From Roseateles depolymerans (GTDB taxonomy: Bacteria; Pseudomonadota; Gammaproteobacteria; Burkholderiales; Burkholderiaceae_C), in NCBI RefSeq assembly GCF_003387155.1, contig NZ_QUMT01000002.1, forward strand, positions 1 to 64,000: DNA of 64,000 nt, written 5' to 3'. Below the pieces are notes generated by a model that was not told the origin of the DNA, searched no databases, and saw nothing but the letters and a program-made list of their open reading frames with translations. Numbering within the stretch: position 1 is the first letter of the stretch; every line of letters starts with the position of its first letter. This document shows, one piece after another, positions 24,958 through 33,519 of the stretch. Both the position numbers and the translations under genes were made by a program.

Positions 24958-25887
24958 ATGCCTGTCCACATGGCTGAATGGCTGCCGCCCTTGCGCTATT
25001 GGGTGCTGGCGATCTTCATCGCCTCCGCGCTGTATGCCCATTTCCGCGGCCGTGTGCGCTTCAAGCTGGCCCGCGCCCTGACCGACTTCACGGTGCTGCT
25101 GGCGCCCATCAATGCGGCCATGTACCTGTTTTCGCGGCCGCCCGCGACGCCCTATCTCAAGACCGACGACTTCAAGGAACTGGACCTGCTGCGCGACAAC
25201 TGGCAGCTGATCCGCGATGAAGCCCTGCGGCTGAACGACGAGGGCTATATCAAGGCTGCGTCCGGCTACAACGACATCGGCTTCAACTCCTTCTTCCGCA
25301 CCGGCTGGAAGCGGTTCTACCTGAAGTGGTATGACCGCGACATGGAGTCCGCCCAGGCGCTGTGCCCCAAGACGGTGGAACTGCTCAAGCGCATTCCCAC
25401 CATCAAGGCCGCCATGTTTGCGTCGCTGCCGCCGGGCGCGCGCCTGGTGCGTCACCGCGACCCGTACGCCGGCTCGCTGCGCTACCACCTGGGCCTGACC
25501 ACGCCCAACCACCCGGACTGCTTCATCGAGGTCGATGGTGAGCGTTACCACTGGCGGGACGGCGAAGCGGTGATGTTCGACGAGACCTTCATCCACTACG
25601 CCGAGAACAGCACCCAGCATCAGCGCGTGATTTTGTTCTGCGACGTGGAGCGTCCGCTGCACTTCGCGCCGATGCGCTGGCTCAACCGCTGGTTCGGCAA
25701 GGTGGTGATGACCGCCGCGGCCACACAGAACCTGGAGTCCGAACCGATCGGCGGACTCAACAAGTTCTTCTTCCACGCCTACAAGGTGCGGATCTTCTTC
25801 AAGGCCTTCAAGCAGCGCACGCGGCTGGGCTACTACATCGTCAAGTGGGCGCTGATCCTGGGCATCCTCGCCGCGATCTTCATTTGA
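24958..25887 (+). CDS. lpxO: LpxO-like aspartyl/asparaginyl beta-hydroxylase family protein
   Basis: A 309-residue Fe(II)/2-oxoglutarate-dependent dioxygenase with an N-terminal membrane segment (WVLAIFIASALYAHF) and a hydrophobic C-terminus (IVKWALILGILAAIFI), the topology of LpxO. The catalytic core contains LVRHRDPYAGSLRYHLGL, the iron-binding HYAEN and the 2-oxoglutarate-binding QRVILFCDVERP. LpxO hydroxylates the secondary acyl chain of lipid A at C2; family-wide substrates also include proteins, so the lipid A role is inferred from the membrane anchors. Start ATG at 24958 with AGAGAG upstream. Confidence 0.8.
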   Translation: MPVHMAEWLPPLRYWVLAIFIASALYAHFRGRVRFKLARALTDFTVLLAPINAAMYLFSRPPATPYLKTDDFKELDLLRDNWQLIRDEALRLNDEGYIKAASGYNDIGFNSFFRTGWKRFYLKWYDRDMESAQALCPKTVELLKRIPTIKAAMFASLPPGARLVRHRDPYAGSLRYHLGLTTPNHPDCFIEVDGERYHWRDGEAVMFDETFIHYAENSTQHQRVILFCDVERPLHFAPMRWLNRWFGKVVMTAAATQNLESEPIGGLNKFFFHAYKVRIFFKAFKQRTRLGYYIVKWALILGILAAIFI

Positions 25888-25986
25888 TGCTGGAGAGGCG
25901 GAGCGTCATGCGTTGACGCTCCATGCGCTGCGCAGGCTCATGCCACGCGCGGATTCATGCGCTGCGCAGCGTCGTGGATTCGGGCC

Positions 25987-26823
25987 TCACTTCACCGCAT
26001 CCGCCAGCGCGGCGGCCTGCGGCCCGAAGGCATAAGCATCCATCCCCAGGCAGCCGAAGGTCACCGCCTCGAAGATCCTCCGAGGCGCGACGTCCCGACC
26101 GCCAGCGCCGGCCGCCACGAACCACGGCAACAGATGTTCGTCGGTGGGATGCATCATCACTGCATTCGGGGCCTGGACGCGGTAATCCATCAGCGCCTCC
26201 CAGTCCCTGTCCCCACTCCGATCCGCGAACCAGGACCGAAAAGCGCCGGATTCCGGCATTTCCGGATCGTCTTCAGAGGGTGTGCCGCCCCAGGGACGCT
26301 GCGCCATCAACAGCCGGAGATTGTGGGTGATGCTGCCCGTGGCCAGCACCAGCACGCCATCTTGCGACAGCGCCTGCAGACGGTCGCCCAGCTGAAACAG
26401 TTCAGCGGGGGTGGCCATCGGCGTCAGGGCCAGCGGCAGCACCGGGACGTCCGCGTCCGGATACAGGTAGCGCAGGGCGGTCCAGATGCCGTGGTCCAGG
26501 CCGCCGCGGTCCAGCACCGGCGCTTGCAGCTGTTGGGCCACGGTGGCCGCCAGCTCGGGCGCCCCCGGCGCGTCATAACGCAGTTCATAGAGCGGCTGCG
26601 GAAAGCCCCCGAAATCGTAAATCGCCTCATGACGGGCCCCTCCCAGCAGCACCGGTGTGCGCGCCGTGGTGTGGGCGGAGATCGCCAGGATCGCCCGGGG
26701 CCGGCCCCAGTCTCGGTCCAGGGTCTGGCCCAGACGGCACAGGAATGCCCCCGTCGCACCGGGTTCCAGCGCGATCATCGGGGAGCCGTGCGACACAAAG
26801 AGGGCAGGGAAGTGCATGTTCAT
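25987..26823 (-). CDS. Class III extradiol ring-cleavage dioxygenase, YgiD-like
   Basis: A 278-residue protein of the LigB superfamily, most like 4,5-DOPA extradiol dioxygenase YgiD. Putative metal and substrate residues appear in ALFVSHGSPMIAL, ILAISAHTT, GGLDHGIWTALRYLYPDADVPVLPL and GSITHNLR, then HPTDEHLLPWFVA. YgiD opens catechol rings of DOPA-like compounds. The physiological substrate here is unknown. The start at 26823 (or two codons later) faces the divergent permease gene across ~110 bases. Confidence 0.87.
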   Translation of the reverse strand: MNMHFPALFVSHGSPMIALEPGATGAFLCRLGQTLDRDWGRPRAILAISAHTTARTPVLLGGARHEAIYDFGGFPQPLYELRYDAPGAPELAATVAQQLQAPVLDRGGLDHGIWTALRYLYPDADVPVLPLALTPMATPAELFQLGDRLQALSQDGVLVLATGSITHNLRLLMAQRPWGGTPSEDDPEMPESGAFRSWFADRSGDRDWEALMDYRVQAPNAVMMHPTDEHLLPWFVAAGAGGRDVAPRRIFEAVTFGCLGMDAYAFGPQAAALADAVK

Positions 26824-26936
26824 GCCCTCATTGCAGCGCGCGCCCAGGCGTCGAGGATCAAAACCCCTTGCATGCTCTGTTCAATCCGCTTGCACGTCCG
26901 AGCACGGGCAGGCGCGTCATTCGCTACAGTGCGGCC

Positions 26937-29522
26937 ATGAGCGCGCAATCTCCGTCCCAGTCCGTTCCGCCCACCGGTGCCTGGCCGGCCACCGGTTCAG
27001 CCTCCTCCACTCGACGTCCTCCCTCGCTGTGGCGCCAGACCGCCCTGCAGACCTGGCGCGATGCCCGGGCCGGGGAGCTGTACCTGCTGGTGCTGGCCCT
27101 GATCCTGGCGGTGGCGGCGGTGTGCGCCGTGGCTTTCCTGTCCGACCGCCTGGACCGTGGCCTGCGCCGGGATGCGGCCCAGTTGCTGGGCGGCGACGTG
27201 GTCCTGGCCAGCGACCAGCCCACGCCCGCCGGCGTACGGGAACTGGCCAAGCGCCTGGGCATGCAGACGGTGGAGACGCTGAGCTTCCCCAGCATGGCCC
27301 GCGCGCCGGACACGCTGGGCGGCGGCAGCCGGCTGGTGTCGGTCAAGGCGGTCAGCCCCAGTTATCCGCTGCGCGGCGCGCTCACCCTGTCGGACGGCCG
27401 CAAGGCGGGCGCACCGGCACCCGGCAGCGTGTGGGTCGATCCAGGGGTGCTCACCGCACTGAACGTGAAGGTGGGGGACACGGTGCTGCTGGGCGACGCT
27501 TCCCTGCGCATCGCCGGCCAGATCGGCAATGAGCCGGACCGCGGCGCCGGCTTCATGAACCTGATGCCGCGGGTCATGGTGGCGCAGGCGGACCTGCCAG
27601 CCACGGGCCTGATCCAGCCCGCCAGCCGCGTGACCTACCGCTACGGCGTGGTGGGCAACGAAGCGGCGGTGCGCACTTTCACCGCGGACACGCAGCAGGC
27701 TGTGCGCAGCAACAACTGGCGCGGCATCCGGCTCGAATCGCTGGAGTCGGGCCGTCCGGAGATGCGCCAGACGCTGGACCGCGCCACCAAGTTCCTCAAC
27801 CTGGTCGCCTTGCTGGCGGCGCTGCTGGCGGCCATCGCGGTGGCTTTGGCCGCGCGTGAATTCGCCAACCGCCATCTGAACGACTGCGCCATGCTGCGGG
27901 TGCTGGGCCAGCCGCAGCGGCGTCTGTCCTGGGTGTTCACCCTGGAGTTCGCCCTGGTGGGCGGGGTGGGCAGTGCGGTCGGCATCCTGCTGGGCTTCCT
28001 GCTGCATTACGTCTTCATCGGTCTGCTGGCCGGCCTGATTGCGGTGGACCTGCCCGCCGCCGGCGTCTGGCCGGTGTTGCTGGGCCTGGGCATGGGCATG
28101 AGCCTGCTGCTGGGCTTCGGCTTGCCGCCGGTGCTGCAACTGGCCTCGGTGCCCCCGCTGCGGGTCATTCGCCGTGATGTGGGGCGGCCCAAGGCCACCT
28201 CCGTGCTGGTGCTGGGCGCTGGCGTGCTGGGCTTCGTGGCGGTGCTCACCGCCTTGTCGGCCGACTGGCGCCTGGGCTTGATCGCCACCGGGGGCTTCGT
28301 GGTGGCGCTGGCGCTGTTTGCCTTGCTGGCCTGGCTGGCGGTGCTGGCGCTGCGCCGGCTGGTGCCGCAGGCGGGGGCGCCGCGCTGGCTGCTGCTGGCC
28401 ACCCGTCAGGTGGCGGCGCGTCCGGCCTTTGCGGTGCTGCAGGTGGGCGCCTTGTCGCTGGGCCTGCTGGCACTGGCACTGCTGGTGCTGCTGCGCACCG
28501 ACCTGATCGACAGCTGGCGAGCCGCCACACCGGCCAACGCGCCGGACCGCTTCATCATCAACATCCAGCCGGATCAAGGGGCGGCCTTTCGGTCGGAACT
28601 GGACAAGGCGGGCGTCAAGGACTACGACTGGTACCCGATGATCCGCGGCCGGCTGGTCAGCATCAACGGCCAGCCGGTGCGGGCCGGCCAGTTCCAGGAG
28701 GAGCGGGCGCAGCGTCTGGTGGAGCGGGAATTCAACCTGAGCCACAGCGCGGAACTGCCCAGCCACAACCAGCTGTCGCAGGGGCGCTGGACGCCGGATG
28801 AGAAGGGCGGCGTGAGCGTGGAGCAGGGCCTGGCCGATCAACTGGGCCTCAAGCTCGGCGACCGCCTGGCCTTCGACATTGCCGGCACGACGGTGGAGTC
28901 CCGCATCTCCAGCCTGCGCAAGGTGGACTGGGGCTCGATGCGGGTCAACTTCTTCGTGCTGTTCCCGCAGGCCGACATGCCGGACCTGCCGATGAGCTAC
29001 ATCTCTGCGTTCCATGCGCCCGCCGGTCAGGCCCAGGCGCTGGATCGCACCCTGGTGCGCGCCTTCCCCAACCTGACGCTGGTGGACGTGTCGGCAGAGC
29101 TCAAGCAGATCCAGTCGGTGCTGGAGCAGGTGAGCATGGCGGTGCAACTGCTGTTTGCTGTGGCGCTGGCGCTGGGTGTGGTGGTGCTGCTGGTGGCGGC
29201 CGTGGGGTCGCGTGAGGCGCGTACCCGCGAATTTGCGCTGATGCGCGCCATGGGGGCTTCCAGTGCGCTGATGGCGGCCGTGCAGCGGGCCGAGCTGCTG
29301 GGGCTGGGGGCGCTGGCTGGGCTGCTGGCGGGGCTGGCGGCCCAGGCCATGGGCTGGGCGCTGACCCGGTATGCCTTCGACTTCGAATGGCAGTTCAAAC
29401 CCTGGGTGCTGCTGGGCACGACGGTGGGTGGGGCGCTGCTGGCTCAACTGGCGGGCTGGTGGGCCCTGCGCGGGGTGCTGCAGCGACCGGTGGTGCAGAC
29501 GCTGCGCGACGCGCAGGACTGA
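26937..29522 (+). CDS. ABC transporter permease, FtsX/LolE-like, YbbP type
   Basis: A large permease of 861 residues with about ten membrane segments and two FtsX-type halves. Seen: LYLLVLALILAVAAVCAVAFL near the N-terminus, a MacB-like periplasmic domain (e.g. SVWVDPGVLTALNVKVGDTV), a central TM block including FLNLVALLAALLAAIAVALAAREFANRHLNDCAMLRVLG, and a C-terminal block with TREFALMRAMGAS. This matches the YbbP group, which normally pairs with a YbbA ATPase; no such ATPase gene is adjacent. Substrate may be lipid or lysophospholipid-like, by analogy only. The start at 26937 lacks a clear Shine-Dalgarno. Confidence 0.85.
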   Translation: MSAQSPSQSVPPTGAWPATGSASSTRRPPSLWRQTALQTWRDARAGELYLLVLALILAVAAVCAVAFLSDRLDRGLRRDAAQLLGGDVVLASDQPTPAGVRELAKRLGMQTVETLSFPSMARAPDTLGGGSRLVSVKAVSPSYPLRGALTLSDGRKAGAPAPGSVWVDPGVLTALNVKVGDTVLLGDASLRIAGQIGNEPDRGAGFMNLMPRVMVAQADLPATGLIQPASRVTYRYGVVGNEAAVRTFTADTQQAVRSNNWRGIRLESLESGRPEMRQTLDRATKFLNLVALLAALLAAIAVALAAREFANRHLNDCAMLRVLGQPQRRLSWVFTLEFALVGGVGSAVGILLGFLLHYVFIGLLAGLIAVDLPAAGVWPVLLGLGMGMSLLLGFGLPPVLQLASVPPLRVIRRDVGRPKATSVLVLGAGVLGFVAVLTALSADWRLGLIATGGFVVALALFALLAWLAVLALRRLVPQAGAPRWLLLATRQVAARPAFAVLQVGALSLGLLALALLVLLRTDLIDSWRAATPANAPDRFIINIQPDQGAAFRSELDKAGVKDYDWYPMIRGRLVSINGQPVRAGQFQEERAQRLVEREFNLSHSAELPSHNQLSQGRWTPDEKGGVSVEQGLADQLGLKLGDRLAFDIAGTTVESRISSLRKVDWGSMRVNFFVLFPQADMPDLPMSYISAFHAPAGQAQALDRTLVRAFPNLTLVDVSAELKQIQSVLEQVSMAVQLLFAVALALGVVVLLVAAVGSREARTREFALMRAMGASSALMAAVQRAELLGLGALAGLLAGLAAQAMGWALTRYAFDFEWQFKPWVLLGTTVGGALLAQLAGWWALRGVLQRPVVQTLRDAQD

Positions 29523-29734
29523 GACCGTTTTGCGCAGCAGCCGGATGCTGGGTGGTTCCTGGACGGCTGTGATACGGATGTGAGGTGGCCGCGATCCCGT
29601 CGGCTGCCAAGCAGCGTCGATGTGGCCGGCACACAGAGGCGACACAACCCCAACAGCGGCCATCGCGGCCAAGGGGCGTTCCAACACCTTGCAAGCGTGG
29701 ATCGCCATCCGCAGTCCGGCGGACACAGCCGCCA

Positions 29735-30793
29735 TCAGCTTTTGGGTTTGGTCACCCGCTTCTGCAGCGCCTGCCGCAGCGGCAGAATTTTTCCCTCGGC
29801 CGCTTTCGGCTGTAGTTCCGCGGCGAGTTCGGGCTGCTCACGGCCGCCTTTGGCATCGACCACAAACACCAGGGCCTGACCCCTCCCAACGCTCCCGACG
29901 CCGGTGCCGCCTCCGAGCAGCACCACGAACCACGACTCCGCGCCTTGCTGGAACCCCGACGTGGCCGCCACCCGTTCACAGGGATGGGTCACCTGCAGCA
30001 ACGGTGCCGGCCGGTCCGGCGTCCCTGCCGAAAACTGGCACGACCCGCCGGGCTTCTGCGACACCGCCAAGTAAGCGCTTGGAGTGGTCACTGTATGTTC
30101 CGGCAACGGGCGCGCACCCTGGTCCGCATCTGTCTGCAGCGCCCATCGCGCGCGCAGCCAGGCCGCGACCTGGGTGAGGGGCTTGCTGCTGTCCGGCGCG
30201 GACGTCGTTGCGAGGTCGTCTCGCAGTTGCGGCACCCCGCCGCGCTCCAGCAAGAGCAGGTCGTTCAGGCTGCGGTCCTCGCGCGTGTCCTGCTGCTGGA
30301 TCCGAAGCAGCAGGAAGCGCTCGCTGCCTTGTTGCAGCACCATCGCGGCCGGTACCCCCACGCACTGCGGGAAGGAGCTGCCCTCGTCCGGCTCCAAGAG
30401 CGGGAGCACCTGCCGGTTAGATGCGACCAGCAGCCCGCAGGAAGGCGCCGAGGCGCCGGGCGCGAAATAGAAACGCACCGGCGGCGCATCGGCCGGCCAG
30501 GTGCTGGCCGGTGGGCCTGCGAAGCCGCTCTCGAACTTGAGCGATGCCGCCGGGCGGATGTCGGCGTGGTCTTCGGTATGGGCGTTGGAAGGCGCGCCTG
30601 AAGAGAGAGCGGTCTGGGGCACGGGAGCGACAGCGGTGCGGGCGCCCGTCCGGGCATCGGTCTGTGCAGTACCCGCTTGTGCCAAAGGGCTCAGCGCCGT
30701 CAGGACTGCCAGGGCTGTCAGCGACATTAGTGCCGTTAGTGCCTTTGGTGCCTTTGGTGCCAATAGGAGGGAAGCGGCAGCAAGTCGTTGCAT
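29735..30793 (-). CDS. Secreted hypothetical protein
   Basis: A 352-residue protein that I do not recognise. The N-terminus is a long Ala/Leu-rich signal peptide (KALTALMSLTALAVLTALSPLAQA) encoded by short TGCC-containing repeats at about 30720-30765. The mature part has a low-complexity Ala/Thr region and then beta-rich sequence, with Cys in APSCGLLVAS, FPQCVGVP, GGSCQFSAG and THPCERVAA, four residues that could form disulfides. The end is basic. It lies downstream of, and on the same strand as, the YbbP-side gap, and upstream is the cheW terminator. No partner genes. Confidence 0.6.
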   Translation of the reverse strand: MQRLAAASLLLAPKAPKALTALMSLTALAVLTALSPLAQAGTAQTDARTGARTAVAPVPQTALSSGAPSNAHTEDHADIRPAASLKFESGFAGPPASTWPADAPPVRFYFAPGASAPSCGLLVASNRQVLPLLEPDEGSSFPQCVGVPAAMVLQQGSERFLLLRIQQQDTREDRSLNDLLLLERGGVPQLRDDLATTSAPDSSKPLTQVAAWLRARWALQTDADQGARPLPEHTVTTPSAYLAVSQKPGGSCQFSAGTPDRPAPLLQVTHPCERVAATSGFQQGAESWFVVLLGGGTGVGSVGRGQALVFVVDAKGGREQPELAAELQPKAAEGKILPLRQALQKRVTKPKS

Positions 30794-30841
30794 GGTGCAG
30801 GGGAGGCTGGGCGGCTAGGATGATCGCCGTCCGCCGACAGA

Positions 30842-30875
30842 TAAAACGCCCCGCAAGCCGCAAGGCTCCGGGGCG
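30842..30875 (-). terminator. Terminator of the chemotaxis operon
   Basis: Minus strand: CGCCCCG and CGGGGCG arms (30847-30853, 30869-30875) with an inner AGCC/GGCT stem, followed by TTTTAT. It lies ~45 bases after the cheW stop. Confidence 0.85.
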
Positions 30876-30917
30876 CTGGCAGGGCAGGACGCGAGTCCCG
30901 CCCGGGCACTCAGACAC

Positions 30918-31463
30918 TCAGGCGGTGATGGAATCCATCAGGCCCATGTCGGCGCTGCTCATCAGGCCTTCGATGTCGATCAGGATCAGCATGCGCTCGC
31001 TGACCGCGCCGATGCCCATGATGAAGCTGGTGTTTACCGCGCTGGCGCTGAGTTCCGGCGCTGGACGGATGGCCTCGCGGCTCAGTTCCAGCACGTCGGA
31101 CACCGAGTCCACCACCGCACCCACCACGCGGTTCTTCACGTTCAGCACGATGACCACGGTGAAGCTGTTGTATTCAGCGGTGGCGCATCCCAGCTTCAGG
31201 CGCAGGTCCACGATGGGGACGATCACGCCGCGCAGGTTGACCACGCCCTTGATGAAGTCGGGGGCGTTGGCGATGCGGGTCGGCTGCTCGTAGGAGCGGA
31301 TTTCCTGCACCTTCAGGATGTCGATGCCGTACTCTTCCTGGCCGAGCCGGAAGGTCAGGTACTCACCGTTGGACGGTGCGACGTTGCCCGAGCCGGACTG
31401 GAGAGCCAGCGCGCCGGAGCCTGCTTGCACGACTTGCGTGCCGGTTTGTTGGACGATTTCCAT
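30918..31463 (-). CDS. cheW: Chemotaxis adaptor CheW
   Basis: A 181-residue CheW that links CheA to receptors. [31 protein letters not shown] is split here as [16 protein letters not shown] then [32 protein letters not shown] and [12 protein letters not shown] complete the family pattern. The ~30-residue N-terminus before the core is longer than in E. coli. It closes the operon cheZ-like, cheY, cheA, MCP, cheW and is followed by the terminator. Confidence 0.96.
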   Translation of the reverse strand: MEIVQQTGTQVVQAGSGALALQSGSGNVAPSNGEYLTFRLGQEEYGIDILKVQEIRSYEQPTRIANAPDFIKGVVNLRGVIVPIVDLRLKLGCATAEYNSFTVVIVLNVKNRVVGAVVDSVSDVLELSREAIRPAPELSASAVNTSFIMGIGAVSERMLILIDIEGLMSSADMGLMDSITA

Positions 31464-31484
31464 GAGTTGACCTCGTGCGGCTGA

Positions 31485-33485
31485 TTAAAAGGTTTCCCAG
31501 TCGCCGTCATCGGCGGCGGTGGTGACCGGCTGGGCCGGTGCGGGAGTGAACGGTGCTGCGGCTGCCTTGGGGGCGGTCGCCTTGGGTTTGGGAGCGGCGC
31601 TGGCCTTGGCAGCGACCTTGACGGGCGTCTTGGCCGTCGCGGTGGACGTGGCCTTTGCAGGGGCCTTCACCGCAGGCTTGGCAGCCGACGTGACCGCAGG
31701 CTTGGCAGCGGTCGGGCGACTGGCGGGCGCGGAGACCTTGGCCGTCGACGTCGATGCGGACACCGGGGTCGGCGAGGCCGGCTTGTGCGATGCGTGGCTT
31801 GACGAGTGGCTCGGTGCGTGGCTCGATGAGGCGGACGGCTTGAAGCTGGGCTCCACCGGCGCCTTGGCCACCGGCTTGCTCACCGGGCTGAAGAGCGACG
31901 AGCTCGACGTGGCCGCATTCGCATTGACGCGGAAGCGGTCCACCACCGAACCCAGGCGTTCAGCCTGGTCCTTGAGGCTTTCCGCTGCTGCGGCGCTTTG
32001 CTCGACCAGCGCGGCGTTCTGCTGGGTCATCTGGTCCAGCTGGCTCACGCCCTGGTTGACCTGGCTGATGCCGTCGCTCTGCTCGCTGGAGGCTGCGGTG
32101 ATCTCGCCGATGATGTCGGTGACGCGCTGCACGCTGGAGACGATGTCGCTCATCGTGGTGCCGGCTTCCTGCACCAGGCGGGCACCGGTTTCCACGCGCT
32201 CGACGCTGGCGCCGATCAGCGTCTTGATCTCACGCGCTGCTTCCGCGCTGCGCTGTGCCAGCGAGCGGACTTCACCCGCGACCACCGCAAAGCCGCGGCC
32301 CTGTTCACCGGCCCGTGCGGCTTCCACCGCCGCATTCAGGGCCAGGATGTTGGTCTGGAAGGCGATGCCATCGATGGTGCCGATGATGTCGCTGATGCGC
32401 TTGGAGCTGGTGTTGATCTCGTCCATCGTCGAGACCACCTGGCTCACCACCTCGCCGCCCTTGGCCGCTGCGCCGGAGGCGGAGGAGGCCAACTGGTTGG
32501 CAGTGCGGGCCGAATCGGCGGTCTGCTTGACGGTACCGGTCAGTTGCACCAGCGAGGAAGCGGCTTCCTGCAGGTTGGACGCGGTCTGTTCGGTCCGGCT
32601 GGACAGGTCCTGGTTGCCGGTGGCGATCTCCACCGAGGCGGTGCGGATGGAATCCGCCGCCGTGCGCAGCTGACCCACCATGGTCTGCAGGGCCTCCTGC
32701 ATGCGGTGCAGCGACTGCATCAGCTTGGACGCTTCGTCCTTGCCTTCCACGCGGGTCATGACGCGGGAGAGGTCGCCCTCGGCGATGGCGCCCGCCAGGG
32801 CTTCGGCTTCCACCAGGGGACCGCAGATGCTGTGCATGTTCAGCAGCGTCAGCGGCACCACCACGACGGCGGCAAACACCAGCACCAGCACGAAGGTCCA
32901 CAACACCTTGGACTGCGTGCTTTCCATGCCGGCCCGCATGGTGAGCGACTCGGCTTCCAGCCGCTTGGAATATTCGGCGATCTGGCCTTCCGCTTCCTTC
33001 ACCTGGTCCTTGGCCGGCTGCAGCAGGCGGTCGGCCACGGCCGCGTGGTCGTAGGCACCGGCTTCGAGCTGGTTCACGACGTTGGACGCCTTGCTGGCGT
33101 AGGTGTCCAGGGCGGTCTTGACCTTGTCCAGCAGCGCCTTGTCCTCATCGTCGCTGAGCTTGGCCAGATCGGCCACGAAGCCCGCAGCCTGGCTGCGGGC
33201 GGCATCCCACTTGGCATGCCGCTCCTTCACCACGTCGGGCTTCTCGTAGTTGATGATCATGTCCTTTTCATGGACACGCACCAGCCCCATCGCGCCGACC
33301 AGATTGCTGACCAGGCGCCCGCGCTCCGAGGATTTATCCAGAAACTCCTGCGTCTGTCCGCGCATGGATTGCATGCCGAACAGACCGACGCTTCCGACCA
33401 CCAGCAGCAGCACCAGCACGATGGCGATGGCGCCGATCATGCGGGTCCTGATGCTGAACTGCCGAAGCAGTGCACTGAAATTCAT
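31485..33485 (-). CDS. Methyl-accepting chemotaxis protein with long tether
   Basis: A 666-residue receptor. TM1 is [20 protein letters not shown]; a periplasmic four-helix-bundle ligand domain of ~150 residues follows, with TM2 at [22 protein letters not shown], then HAMP and the signalling domain. Its tip reads [22 protein letters not shown], the invariant hairpin. After the coiled coil comes a ~140-residue linker rich in Ala, Pro, Lys, Ser and Thr, and the last five residues are DWETF, very close to the NWETF pentapeptide that tethers CheR and CheB in E. coli Tar/Tsr. Ligand unknown. The gene sits between cheA and cheW in the operon. Confidence 0.95.
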   Translation of the reverse strand: MNFSALLRQFSIRTRMIGAIAIVLVLLLVVGSVGLFGMQSMRGQTQEFLDKSSERGRLVSNLVGAMGLVRVHEKDMIINYEKPDVVKERHAKWDAARSQAAGFVADLAKLSDDEDKALLDKVKTALDTYASKASNVVNQLEAGAYDHAAVADRLLQPAKDQVKEAEGQIAEYSKRLEAESLTMRAGMESTQSKVLWTFVLVLVFAAVVVVPLTLLNMHSICGPLVEAEALAGAIAEGDLSRVMTRVEGKDEASKLMQSLHRMQEALQTMVGQLRTAADSIRTASVEIATGNQDLSSRTEQTASNLQEAASSLVQLTGTVKQTADSARTANQLASSASGAAAKGGEVVSQVVSTMDEINTSSKRISDIIGTIDGIAFQTNILALNAAVEAARAGEQGRGFAVVAGEVRSLAQRSAEAAREIKTLIGASVERVETGARLVQEAGTTMSDIVSSVQRVTDIIGEITAASSEQSDGISQVNQGVSQLDQMTQQNAALVEQSAAAAESLKDQAERLGSVVDRFRVNANAATSSSSLFSPVSKPVAKAPVEPSFKPSASSSHAPSHSSSHASHKPASPTPVSASTSTAKVSAPASRPTAAKPAVTSAAKPAVKAPAKATSTATAKTPVKVAAKASAAPKPKATAPKAAAAPFTPAPAQPVTTAADDGDWETF

Positions 33486-33519
33486 AGCTCTACCTCAACG
33501 TAGATAGCGGCGTGTCGTT

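Noticed and set aside
25922-25970. Repeated CATGCGCTGCGCAG strings after the LpxO-like gene as a terminator or att site
   Set aside because: Only two copies, with short GC-rich palindromes and no T-run; nothing mobile lies beside them.
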